NCBI RefSeq assembly: GCF_003073045.1
Contig: NC_037598.1
Span: 7,082,342 to 7,146,341 of the forward strand
From: Pomacea canaliculata
Taxonomy: Eukaryota > Mollusca > Gastropoda > Architaenioglossa > Ampullariidae
DNA length: 64,000 nucleotides
Direction of reading: 5' to 3'
The notes below the pieces were generated by a model. It was not told the origin of the DNA. It did not search any database and saw only the letters and a list, made by a program, of their open reading frames with translations. The first letter of the stretch is position 1, and every line of letters begins with the position of its first letter. Made by a program: the position numbers and the translations under genes. This document shows positions 13,573-24,800 of this stretch, one piece after another.

Positions 13573-14796
13573 CTAAAGAATAATTGTCAAAAAAGCGTAC
13601 CCAGGCTGACAGGTCTTGGCTAGCCGTATATCTTGCCGCTTCTGGTCATCTTCGGTAAAAATGGAGGGAGGATCCTCGGGAAAACAAATGGCGTCTGCCG
13701 AAGGAACAGGGGCCCATGGGATCCAGTGCCACGTCGCGAAAACCCAGCTCATCGGGCTCCTCTGGAACTGGCTCCTCCGGCTGGCCTCGCTGTTGCTGAT
13801 GGAGGTGGCCTTGTCTTGCACCATCTGGAACATCCAGGACACCTTCTCCCGCTGCTTCTCGCCGTCCTCGGTAACCACTTCCCGGCTTCTGTCGACGCGG
13901 AGATCGAGGAACGAGGTTTCCTCCTCCCCTAGATCGGCGGCTGAGACGACCCGGGTGACCTTCTCCTCCCTGATGGCGTAACCTGGATAGTTCTCATCAT
14001 CCTGGAAGGCGAGGAAGCTGCGGCGACGCTCGACCGTCTCCGTGGTCTGCGTTGCATGGGAAGAGACCGGTAGGAGGTTGCTCCGGTGGTGGCGACTTTC
14101 CTCCTCATCCTGCTCCTGATGCGAGGACGTCCAAGCGCAGACGTTCGTGTTCACACCGAGCCATTGAGTCGAGGTCTCCGCGTCGCGGAAGACGCATCGG
14201 GAATGCTGCTGCTGCTGCTGCTGGTGTTGATTCTGCTGCAACCGAACTGGTGAGACAAAGCATTCCGACAAGGCTAGACTGGCACTACGACTAGGTCCTC
14301 CAATAGAGCGGGTGGGGCTACTAGGTCTTACAATAGAGCGGGTGCGGCTGTTGATGTTGCTGTTGTTGCGGTTTTGGACCTGCTCCACCACGAAGTGCAG
14401 CAGCTTCTGTCCCACGCAGGCGCAGGCATAATTCAGGCCAAGGAAGACGAAGACGAGGATCCTGAAGAGGGTACTGGTGTACATCTTGTCCTCTGCCGTG
14501 ATACCCACGAAAGGGCGAATGAAGGCGCAGTACGTCATCCGCATCTGTTGCGCCACCAGGACCAGCAGCAGCAGCGCCACGATGGCGAACGTCAGCAACA
14601 CCTGCATGACGAACACCAGCTGCGTCAGGGAGGGGCGCCCCAGGCGCTCGAACGTCATCTTCACGCACGGGTACAGCAGCGTCAACACCGTCACCAGGAA
14701 CAGCACTTCACCGAAAACGGACGCCAGGCCTCTGTTGGGAGGAACTGCGTGCAGTGTGTTGTCCAGTTCCCCGTCATCAATGTCCGGTTGTGACAT
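13573..14796 (-). CDS. Unrecognised three-segment membrane protein A, 407 aa
   Basis: Single-exon frame. I start it at the ATG at 14796 (MSQPDIDDGE...); the upstream part of the open frame has no other ATG. Three hydrophobic segments lie at about residues 27-44, 59-82 and 110-128. Between segments 2 and 3 is a conserved-looking loop AQQMRMTYCAFIRPF. The long tail is polar, with Ser/Arg-rich stretches, a glutamine run (HQQQQQQH), FRDAETSTQ and many acidic residues, and is probably cytoplasmic. There is no signal peptide and I recognise no known domain. The second gene at 16753-17397 is a diverged paralogue on the same strand. Coding GC is clearly higher than in the surroundings. The frame has no internal splice signals that I need to invoke. 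Function unknown; a small tetraspan-like or channel accessory protein would be a guess only. Confidence 0.7.
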   Translation of the reverse strand: MSQPDIDDGELDNTLHAVPPNRGLASVFGEVLFLVTVLTLLYPCVKMTFERLGRPSLTQLVFVMQVLLTFAIVALLLLVLVAQQMRMTYCAFIRPFVGITAEDKMYTSTLFRILVFVFLGLNYACACVGQKLLHFVVEQVQNRNNSNINSRTRSIVRPSSPTRSIGGPSRSASLALSECFVSPVRLQQNQHQQQQQQHSRCVFRDAETSTQWLGVNTNVCAWTSSHQEQDEEESRHHRSNLLPVSSHATQTTETVERRRSFLAFQDDENYPGYAIREEKVTRVVSAADLGEEETSFLDLRVDRSREVVTEDGEKQREKVSWMFQMVQDKATSISNSEASRRSQFQRSPMSWVFATWHWIPWAPVPSADAICFPEDPPSIFTEDDQKRQDIRLAKTCQPGYAFLTIIL

Positions 14797-14980
14797 CACA
14801 CACTGGCTTGAAGTTTCTTTTTTTGTCAAGGATGCCGGAACAGCCAACAGCAGAATGGTCTCCTGTCAGTGACACGACACGTTTGTAGCTGACATACAAC
14901 ACACGAAGTGTCTAGAAGCACATGTCAGCGAGGGTACACAGCGCCATCAAGGAAATAACGTGATGCCTTTCAAACGGGCC

Positions 14981-15038
14981 TGACGTCAAAAGGTCATTGA
15001 CGTCATCATAAAAACATGACGTTGTTTTTTTGACGCAA
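14981..15038 (-). promoter_or_regulatory. Cluster of four TGACG (CRE/ATF-like) motifs
   Basis: TGACGTCA lies at 14981-14988 and at 14998-15005, TGACGTTG at 15017-15024 and TGACGCAA at 15031-15038, about 185-240 bases upstream of the ATG of membrane protein A. Two full palindromic CREs so close together are unlikely by chance. They suggest CREB/ATF-type control; this is inference from motif identity only. Confidence 0.55.
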
Positions 15039-16752
15039 TAAAAAAAAAAAATTAAATCCCTCTCCTGAGGTTAAGGGTTGTCGCCCAAGGAAATGGAGTT
15101 GTTACAGCAAACTCTTGTATCATATGTTTGTGTTGGTAGTTGTTGTGGTGACATGGGGAGAAGGGGACAGTGAATCGTGACCATCTTTTGTGGCAGAAGT
15201 TATTTCAATGATGACGACAAAGGCTTTCCCAACTCCTCACTTTGTTTCTTCTCTTTCTTCCTCTCTTCTGTTTTCTCTGTCGAGCCTTCTCCCATCCTCT
15301 AACACATACTCACATCACACAGAACGCTCAAAGAAATGTTTACGTGGACACGGTATTAAACGCAGCTCTATCATTCGTGGCACTGGAGGTCTCCAAAGAA
15401 AATAGTAAGCAGTCCCCCCCCCCACACACACAAACACACAAACGCATGTACGGACGCATACAATGCTACAATCCTTGGTTAGTTCCTGACGGATCACGAC
15501 TATCATTACACCTGTATGAACAGCGTGAAAAACATTTCAATCCATTTGTCTGCAAGCGGCAAAAAAGCGTTCAGTTTGCAGTGCCACCCGTGTTTAGCCA
15601 CTCAACAGTTGATAACATACCCGAGACCACTTTGTCTCGTCTGCCGTTTTCTACATCCAAAATCACCATTTAAAAAAAAAATCTATAAAGCAACTTCTTT
15701 TCGAGAAAGCAATTTTATTTTTGGCAACATCTTTTTTTAAAAAAAAATTCGTATATCAGATCTATACCAAAAAAGAAATATTCATATTAAATTCATTAAG
15801 AAAAGCGGAAGCTTGCTTTTGAATTACGTGTTATTATTATTTTTTTATAGGAAAATTGATGCATACCACGTACACGCCTACAAACACTACCACGGCAATT
15901 TTGAGGTTTTTTTGTTGCACAACCATGCAGAATGTTTGTTGTTAGATTTTCTCAAAAAAAAGTCATTGATGCCGGTCGCACAGTGTCTTGTGGCAAAGCT
16001 GATTGTATTCACTGTTCACGCCTCTTTCAAGCCTTTCCTGAAGTCAGAGTTCAGAGTTCAGAGTTATGTGTGACCTCAGTACTACCACAGCAGTTGGTCC
16101 GGACAGGTATAATTCAGTTAATGCGGGTCCCTTTAAAAAAAAAAAACTGCTTCGATTTATGTATTGCAGTGAGACGTGTTCTGTAGTACAAAGGTGCAGC
16201 ACGAAGAAAATGGCCAACATCCCTATTGTCAATTGCTGCAGATGTTGCAACAGGTGATGCCTGTCAACAGTTCCAACTATGTCGCTGCTATCACGCATCA
16301 AATTTCGCAAAGCGGGCTTTAGTCAAGAATCATAAGTTTAGTCAACATCAACCCTGACATGGTATGCAAAATGTAAAAACATCTTCGGATTAATAAAAAC
16401 TTAGCCTTCGGTCTCTGCGTTGAACGTGTGTTAATTTTGGTGTAAAGACTAATTATTGTCAAGAGAAGAGTTTTAAAGTTGATGATTTTCTTCCAGTGAT
16501 GGTCAGGTTACACCTCGCTGCACAACATCACACTGCTGCACCTAGCTACACTGCACCACTCCTAGCCACGCTACCATGTATACACTGGTACAGACCACAC
16601 GACATTGCATCCTCTCATTCGCAAGAACAGTCGACAGAGACAAAGTCTGCTGTCCACCCCACCACCAAAAAAAAAAAAAAACCTGAAATGCACGTTTTCA
16701 CAGTCATCGGGGCTTTGCCCTGCAAGTCCAGTAGGGATGCAGGAATGTTGCC
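15039..16752. other. Spacer between the two membrane-protein genes
   Basis: AT-rich DNA with poly-A runs, a (CA)n-like stretch near 15420 and a small CAGAGTT triplication near 16045. Several short frames occur but none has codon structure, splice context or recognisable similarity. Confidence 0.4.
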
Positions 16753-17397
16753 CTAAAAGGTCTGCTCTGTGTCGGCAGTCGGCAAACATGACTTCAGTCG
16801 TACGAAAGGAATTCGCAAGGTGCAAAAATCCTCGTTTTCTGTCGGGAACCTGGCAGTGGTGCCCACATCACGGACGAATCGCAGGCGCGTGTTGGAACCT
16901 TCGTTCTCCGCAGGTACCAGTGCTTTTGATTGGTTCACTTTTGCTGAAGGCAAGATGGCAGCAAGAGACTTAATCCATCTGCCGCTGGCGAGATATCGGC
17001 ATCGCTTCAAGATGGAGCTGCCCATCTTTTCAAGATAAGCAGCGCAGAAGAAGTTGAAGATGAGTAAAAGAAATATAAGAACTTTGAGGAAAATGCTGAC
17101 CTGCAGATCGTCCCACCGTGTATGGGTCTGGACCAGTATAGGCCGGAGGAGAGAGCAGAAGGTGCATCGCAGCTGATGAGCGATGAGGAGGCTGAGGAGG
17201 ACGACCAGGACGATGAGCGCGAAGCAGAAGTGCAGGAGGTTGAGCAGCTGGCGCAGGAAGCGACGATCTGGCTTGTACGCAGTGGGAAGAAAGGAGCACA
17301 GCAGTGTCATCATGCAAGAGAAGAACAAAGCATCCCCGAAACCAGCAAAGTAGTGCCCCTTGTCGACAGAGGAAGACTTGGACCCCACGTGATCCAT
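16753..17397 (-). CDS. Unrecognised three-segment membrane protein B, 214 aa
   Basis: Single-exon frame from an ATG at 17397 in good context (GCGCCATGG) to TAG. Three hydrophobic segments lie at about residues 19-38, 47-73 and 100-120. It lines up with protein A: FGDALFFSCMMTLL with FGEVLFLVTVLTLL; AHQLRCTFCSLLRP with AQQMRMTYCAFIRP; LKVLIFLLLIFNFFCA with FRILVFVFLGLNYACA. Downstream both carry a short motif, FVRDVGTTA here and FRDAETST in A. The polar tail is about 90 residues against about 275 in A. No known domain is recognised. Same strand and similar promoter layout as A point to an old tandem duplication. A pore, transporter subunit or receptor accessory role cannot be told from sequence. 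Confidence 0.7.
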   Translation of the reverse strand: MDHVGSKSSSVDKGHYFAGFGDALFFSCMMTLLCSFLPTAYKPDRRFLRQLLNLLHFCFALIVLVVLLSLLIAHQLRCTFCSLLRPILVQTHTRWDDLQVSIFLKVLIFLLLIFNFFCAAYLEKMGSSILKRCRYLASGRWIKSLAAILPSAKVNQSKALVPAENEGSNTRLRFVRDVGTTARFPTENEDFCTLRIPFVRLKSCLPTADTEQTF

Positions 17398-17540
17398 GGC
17401 GCGGATGCTCGTTACGCTCTGTTTCCAAGGAGAAAGATAACCGTGCAGTCGTTAGGCTGAAAAATGAGAAACACCCAGAGGTGCCGCTCCCTCCCTGCTG
17501 GAACACGGAAGAAGACATGCAATGCGTTAACCTAAAACCG

Positions 17541-17602
17541 TGACGCAAAAAATGTTTGGTGGGTACGTCATTTGTTAATGACGTACTGTGGAGGCTACGT
17601 CA
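17541..17602 (-). promoter_or_regulatory. Cluster of four TGACG motifs upstream of protein B
   Basis: TGACGCAA at 17541-17548, TACGTCA at 17564-17570, TGACGTA at 17579-17585 and TACGTCA at 17596-17602, all about 145-205 bases upstream of the ATG at 17397. Spacing and content mirror the cluster upstream of protein A, including the TGACGCAA variant, so shared ancestral control is plausible. Confidence 0.5.
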
Positions 17603-20600
17603 TGAGATATCATCGTTGACCATTAATGGCTGAATGATGAACAGCGAACAAATCTTTATTAACGAGGGTAACAGAACAAGCAAAAGTTATGCTTGTATTC
17701 ACCTCTATCCCTCGGACAAATTAGAAGAAATAAAAATTTACATTAATTCAGAATAAGTTAACGAAATACATTGACTAGTCTGATGGGCCTGCTAATTCCT
17801 GTCAGTTATCTTGGATATATATATAATTTATATATATATAAAATACAACGTCTTCGACTTTGAAATACAATGATTTGGGAAAAGTAAAATGAGTGTACAT
17901 TGTACAGATCTGTGCATGGATTCTTTTAAGGGCTTTCTAAGGTGGTTTTTTTCTGCCAGCTTGCCAATAATATTCTTGCAAGATTAAAAGAAGCCCAGAG
18001 AACGTCTCGGGGAGATAGGAAACTAGGCTGATGGTGTATTGTTGCAGTAGTGTAGCACTGAGGCCGTTTAGTTTATCTACTTGAAACAAACAGATTTCAA
18101 CCACTCGGGTCATTGTGTTCAAACCCCTTCCCCCTCCAACCCCACTACCTTCAGGTGTGTCTAAGAAAGTCGACACCACATGGCAGCGTCCTTCAGCACG
18201 TGGACTGAGGCACAGGTCGTTGCCGATAAGTCAACCTAACGAGAAGTGTAACATGTTTTTGTTTAAAAAAAAGCAGGTCGTTTATTATTCTTCATAAAAA
18301 GTTCAATGACTCACTGGCCTCAGCAATACCACGATGGCGCTCAGTCTCCATCCAGAAAGATGATGTTCAACCACTTGCTATTTTCTGAGCATGATTTCAT
18401 CACGCCTGCACGTTGAAAAAAAAACAAACTTGGTCATATCTATCGAGATTAAATTTTTGCAGCTGTTGCTTATTTTCTGTTAGGAGAGAGTTGACCATCC
18501 TATTTTTTCTAAGAGAAAGTTATATGCGTATGGGTTTTTTTTTCAGAGAATCCTGTCACTAGTCGCTCTCTTACACTGAAGACCTTAAGACGGTTTTGTA
18601 GTCAGATGCCATTGAGATCTATGATTTACAAGGTGTTCATTTAAATTAAGGATAGGGAATACTAGACAGAAAAGAATCTAAAATCTAACAATAATTCAGC
18701 TTAAACTTATGATAATATTAATGAAATTGATAATTTGTATTCAAATACTTGAAAAATATTTAGAAAGAAAGCTGACTCTGACTCACCTGAACAGGTTATA
18801 AGGTGAATAAATTATCTCTCGTCCAGCAAGTCTAGTCAGGAATGAAGTCTGGCCAGGACTTAACATCACAACTCCTGGGAAACCTATCGGTCGCAGGGAT
18901 GAAGTAACACTAAATTGACACAAAACAGTTGAAATTTTCTTTACCAACGTTTACCACCACTTATAATATCAGAGCCTCTCAATAAAGTGATTACATCAAA
19001 GAAAAAGTCGCCGACATGAAACGCTCACACCTATCCACACTCTCAGGAGCCCCAATTCTGTCCTTTTCACATGAATGAGTAAAATATATTGCAGGTTTGT
19101 GACGCTGCTCAGGGTAAGAAAATGTTTGCAGTGATGTTAATAATGATGAATAATTAAGGTGTTCATTAGCGTAACACGATGAACAATATGTTCCTTTGCG
19201 TGAAGGATGAGGAAGGTGTTTGGTGGCATGTATGACAAAGAACATGTACTCAGAAGTGATGAGAATGAGGAGCAGGTGCTCAGAAAAGTATTTGTGATAA
19301 GGAATAGAAACCCCAGAGCATGCAGTCGTGTTTAGTCTGAGGAATCAAGTGACCAACTCGTGCAGGTACATCAACCACCGGTATCTCTCATATCTTTAAT
19401 AATTTATTTCTGTCTTAAATGGGCCAAGGCACGCCATACCTTTAAGTTTCGCGGCCATAGAATGGCGGCACTTCAGCAACATTGCTACAAAAAAAAAATT
19501 GAATTTCAAGACTTTATAAGTGGGTACAAGTTTCGTGTTCGTTTGGGAATTAGAGTCATTTATTTATTGTTTTGAAAGAGAGTGTTTGCAGTGTATGTTC
19601 GAACAGGAGATGGAGCATGCGAATGCCGTAAATACTTCTTTCAAAAATGTCCTAGGCTGTGGTAAAAATTTAGACTACTCGCAAATTGCTTTACAGACGA
19701 TCATTCATACATTAAAATTCCCGCAAAGTGTCTCACCAAAGGGAACGGTCAACATGTTATGGCTCGATGGTTGGAGGTGGATGTGACTAACGCTCCATAT
19801 GGAGGACAAGGGGTCAAAGATGGAGCGCTATGGAAAATTCCTACGACGAAGAAGGAAATGAATCAAACCATTTTCTACTTCCTGCAGGAGTCTGAAAAAA
19901 TTGCGATCTGAGCATGTCTACACTTGAACATGGAAATTTCCAAATGTTAGACTAGAAGTTCCAAACAAAAGGAAACAGTATTGGGTCTCCTACATACATA
20001 AACCACGCGTCTTTCATCAATTTTATCTGTTGCCCTCTTCAACTAAACTAGAACCACTTTTGCTGTATAGCTCCATCATACTTATCCAGGTATTTTTCCC
20101 ATTCTGTTAACAGGATAAAAGCTTTTAGAATTGTCAGAAAAAAGAGAATAAAATCAAAATCAAATCAAATCAGACTTTATTGTCTGTCGAGGATACCCAA
20201 GACAGAAATGTTTCTTTTGCACACAAGGGCAGGCATACATACTCACACAGACATTTAACACACAGTTAGGAGTAAAGATACATTATCATGGTAGTTTGAT
20301 CTCCGTCAAATGGTTAATGAAATTCCAATACATTATATTTCTTTGTATACATTAATAAAAAAATGCGTTGGCATTGCAGAATGCAGCGAAAATGTCTGAA
20401 CTGCATTTTCTTCACCCTCCTGGTACTAGTTTCTATGTCAGCAACAGGTACTGTAATACGGTTATTCATCGTGAAAGGACGTGTACTCGCAACCTTGAAT
20501 TTCTCACGATTTCTCTTCGCTGATTTTACCATAGCACGGCATAAAACAAACAAACAAATCGCCCATTTAACCTCCCGAGAGAATTCCCCCCCCCCTACTT

Positions 20601-20683
20601 GTTTTTCCCCCTAGTGTATTTTCATCCCAGAGCAGATGTTTCCAGTAATCGTTAAGTAATCGTTAAAAGTGAATCACACAGGG
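17603..20683. other. Intergenic stretch with scattered repeat relics
   Basis: No gene is supported. At about 18000-18130 a GTTCAAACCCC element resembles a tRNA box B, perhaps a worn SINE. At about 20155-20290 the sequence opens with TCAAATCAAATCAGACTTTA, the reverse of a LINE-type 3' end that finishes in AATAAAGTCTGATTTGATTT. Short (TA)n runs occur near 17818-17840. Confidence 0.4.
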
Positions 20684-21681
20684 CAGATTGGCTTAAAGGG
20701 ATTCTAAAGGCAAAATAAAACTGCTTAGAATGGCGTAAAGAGTAGGATACATTTGAATCTCGTCTATTTATATGTGTGTTCATGTGGAAAACGTTGAAGG
20801 TTTTTAGTAGAATGTTGTATAGGAGAAATGACACGAGACTCTTTTTTTTTGCTTCCACGAAGTCTCGTTCTCCGTCACCCTTTAAAGGAATACTCCAGGC
20901 TTGTGATAAGGCTCTGGCGACGGTCAAACGTTTCAAACATATATTTAGTAACAATTACAGAGCACGAGAGCGATACAGGAGAAATAAAGGATTCGTTTCT
21001 CACTTAATTACCACTTATTAGCACTATTTCGGTTGCCGATGTTTATAAAAATTGAAAAAATCCAGTGAAATCGACCCTTGTGTCCTTCCGCCGAGAAATC
21101 ACGATAGCTTCCCGAGATGGAGGACTTAATTGTCTCCTTATGACATCAGTTTCCTTATGATGTCAGTCTCCTTATGACGTCAGTCTCTGACATGAAGTGT
21201 CTGTGGTCATTGGGAAGATTTTGCGTTGGATTAGTGATATCCAAACTAATCTACAATCAAGATGGCTTGGAGCATAATGCGTCCCACTCTTTGGGCTCCC
21301 AAAGCTTTTTCGTACTGGGATCGAGCCTTTCTATTGGTATGACCCACTCTTTTTTGTATTGCCTTGTCTTTAGGAAAGTGATGAAAAGAAACTTTGGACT
21401 CTTTTCCCATCTTTTCGTGGCAATCGGGTGCAGCACATTCTCGAGGCATGGTTCTCACTATCGAAACCACACGTCATAGGGTCACGTGACGGAGAACGAG
21501 ATTTCGTCGAAGCAAAAAAAAAGAGTTCCGTGTCATTTCTCTTATACAACATTCTACTAAAAACCCTCAATGTTTTCCACATGAACACACATATAAATAG
21601 ACGAGATTCAAATTGATCCTACTCTTTACGCCATTCTAAGCAGTTTTATTTTGCCTTTAGAATCCCTTTAACCCTAATCTG
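20684..21681. mobile_element. Foldback P-like element with THAP fragment, 998 bp
   Basis: The two ends are long inverted repeats of about 196 bases (20684-20879 and 21486-21681), starting CAGATT and reading TTAAAGGGATTCTAAAGGC inward. The middle holds, on the minus strand at 21246-21446, a frame beginning MPRECAAPDCHEKMGKES then KVSFHHFPKDKAIQKR. This matches the start of a THAP zinc finger (C..C, then F..FP.D), the DNA-binding domain of P-type transposases. The frame ends after about 67 residues and has no catalytic domain, and the tryptophan expected after KR is absent, so the copy is non-autonomous. The stretch 20881-21210 recurs near the right edge of the window. No clear 8-base target duplication is seen. 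Confidence 0.65.
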
Positions 21682-21726
21682 TCGTACGAGGTCAGGAAAG
21701 ACTGCAGATGACGCTAAAATAGAAAG

Positions 21727-21734
21727 TATATAAG
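21727..21734 (+). promoter_or_regulatory. TATA box of first LDLA-ShK gene
   Basis: TATATAAG lies 107 bases before the ATG at 21841, a spacing repeated at about 103-109 bases in two of the paralogues. The P-like element ends only about 45 bases upstream of it. Confidence 0.6.
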
Positions 21735-21840
21735 GAACATGTTTGGCTCACGTGACATCAGTCTCCACATTTGACAGGAATATATCGCACATCGCCTCAT
21801 TTTTCTAGTCAGACGCAGAGGACAAGACACGGCATCCACC

Positions 21841-24800
21841 ATGATGAAATTGGTGCTACTTACCCTCCTGGTGCTGGCAGCTACTGAAGCCAAATACAAG
21901 AAGAGCAAGAAGAATCTTGAGAGGAAACCAGGTTACATCGTCAAACGGCAAGGTGGGACAATGTTGACTTTAATATCATCGCAAGACGAAAGGTCTGATA
22001 GTGCGATCGAGTTGGTCAAAACAGAATTACATATGAACTATATTATAGGGGGATGAACGAAAACAAAACTGTTTAGTGTCTGGAAATAGGACTAAAGGAG
22101 GAGTGACAACGGTTTAGTGACAAGTGCTTGTAGTTTATCATTACACTTGTAGAGTACAGGGGAGGCAAGAGATGGGATTGCACCGTTAAGATGTAATTGT
22201 CTCCCTTTAAATAGAATTAATCACAATCTCGTCGGCAGCCAGCAGGAAGAGGATGAAGAGGAGGATGCAATGATTTGTCTCATTCACTGACACACACACA
22301 GATAGCTGCCATCAGTTAGTCGTATGGTGTAGGCCACTAAGATATAATAGTTTAATCACTCTCTCGTTGATCGCTCTCATCAACAAAGTAGCAGCCAGTC
22401 TGCTAAAGATTTGGATTATTCTCAACGCTGCATCTACCAATGGTATCTGTATGTGTCCGCTAAAACCGTTGCACAGTTGCTTTAATGTTCAGTTATCATC
22501 ATTTAAACTCTACGGGACAGTATGCTTTGAGATAACAGTGCTCACGAAAGCCTTCAAGTAAAACCGAAGCAAACAAACAAACAAACAAACAAACAAACAA
22601 ACAAACAAACAAACAAACAAACAAACAAACAAACAAACAAACAAACAAACAACTCCATAAACGACTAGGGCAGGTTAACTTTGTTCCTCTGCTATCTACT
22701 GTGCTAAATTAGAACATTCACTCCTGTTCTGCTAAACTATTTTGCCAAGTTATAATTCCACATGGGTAAGTGAAATAAACTGAAAAATCATCATCCATAC
22801 ACACCTTTCCTAGGCACTTAAGCACACAAACATGTCCACACACACACGCACTACTTTAACAAATTCTGTACAATTCAGTCTGTAACCTGCAAGTAGCAGG
22901 CAATCCTTAAAAAGAAAACAAAAACGAAATACTTACCTAATCTTCGTAAAAAAAAAAATAATAAAAAAAAAATAAAAAAAAAAAAAGGAAAAAGACATGC
23001 AGATAACAAACAAAGACAAACATCCAAACCCTAACGACCTTTGCCCTGATGTGTGTTACTACAGCAACCACATGCGGTGAGAACGAGTTCCGGTGCAACA
23101 ACGGCGTTTGCATCCAGGACGAGTGGACCTGCGACACGGAGCGCGACTGCCGCGACGGTTCTGACGAGATCAACTGCCGTGAGTACTCACCTCCCCCCCT
23201 TGGGCCCGGCTGCATGACTGTGTATAAGGTCCTTAGAAAGGACAGAGATGGACTGGCTGTAGGTACTTGTGCTTTAAAAGAAAAATGCCCAAACCTCGAA
23301 ATGAGGAAAAGAATTGGCGAAGACTTCATTTCAAGCAAAATTAATTAGATTAATTACTCTTTGGCATTAAAAACAAGCCTCTACAGCTGGTTATGTTTTC
23401 TTGTGACAATATTTCAGCCACCGACTGCAGTGGAGAGCACGAGGTAAAATGTCGTAACGGTCAGTGTATTCCCTCTGAGTACCGATGTGATGGCGACGAT
23501 GACTGTGGCGACAGCACCGATGAGATCGACTGCCGTGAGTACTTCATCGTCTGATGTTTCGCTTATCTCCTTTGGTATATTAATTGGTCTCCTGCCTCCC
23601 ATTTCCCCTACCTCTTCTTTACTACATAATTGCTTTGTTTCTTGAGAGAGGATAGAGAAAGCAAGCTGGGACGGATAAGACAACCTCGGGCAGGAGTTAT
23701 GAAGCAGAAGTAAGGTTACCCTAGGGTGCCTAACACCGGGGTCCTACAATAAGAAAAATATGTAAACGTAGGTAGCCGGCTGATGACCTACAATCCACGT
23801 CTTGTGTACGACCTCCAGCCATGCCTAACAAAGGGCCTGCAAAGTCTATATATTTAGAACAGAAGTAAAGCAAACCCCAGGATAAGATAAACCTCTAGTT
23901 ATGTCCTCTGTCCGATCTCACACACTCTCTAGTCTCTCACCTGCAGACAAAGTCACCTGTCCGGCCGGTGAGGTGCAGTGCGACAACTTCCTGTGCATTG
24001 AGGAGACCTGGCTGTGCGATGGTCAGGACGACTGTCGTGACGACTTCGACGAACGTAACTGCGGTAGGTTGTCGCAATAGGTACACTGATAGCCACTGCA
24101 ACATCACAAACATCCAGTCGTCCAATAAACATGCAACTCACGAAAAAATTCTTCGAGAAGAATCCATCCATCCATCCATCGCGCTCTGCTTTGCTTCCTC
24201 CAGTGCTTGCCATTGTTATTTTTTCATATCGGCATCTTTGAGCATTTCCTTTGTCACATGATGTGCGATGTTCTGAATGAAGTTTTCTACAAGCGAAATG
24301 TTGACCTTTTGACCTCAGTGGGCTCGTGCAGAACGGATCAGTTCAAGTGCGCAGACGGCTCGCGCTGCATCGACGCACGCTGGAAGTGTGACGGGGAGGA
24401 TGACTGCGGCGACTCCAGCGATGAGCTCACCTGCGGTAAGTAGCGCGACACCTGGCAGGACCGCCAGTTACTTTGTCTGTCTGTCTGCAGGTCCGTCTGT
24501 CCAGGTTAACAATTCCTTAAGATGAGACAGTAGCTCACGCAGAAGTTTGAAATAAAAATTTCCCACGCGTGAAAAAAAATCTTCATGCATGACAAACTAA
24601 TGACAGCAGAATTTTCTACTTACCTGCCGTGAACTTAGACTTTCATCCTCATCCCACCTTTGAGCGACAGTGCTGACGTGGGTGAATCTTTACCACCAAG
24701 CAGTCAAAATGGAGTTGATCATGTCTGTCTCCTGTCTCCTGTCAAAACAGAATGCAACGCAGACACTGAGTTCAAGTGCACCAACGGCCGCTGCATCCCC

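Noticed and set aside
14052-14872. Several long plus-strand and alternate-frame ORFs opposite membrane protein A
   Set aside because: They are shadows of the GC-rich coding sequence on the minus strand, with no hydrophobic or domain pattern of their own.
15242-15673. 143-codon plus-strand frame
   Set aside because: Low-complexity Leu/Ser and Thr/His-rich content from pyrimidine and (CA)n tracts; no splice or promoter context.
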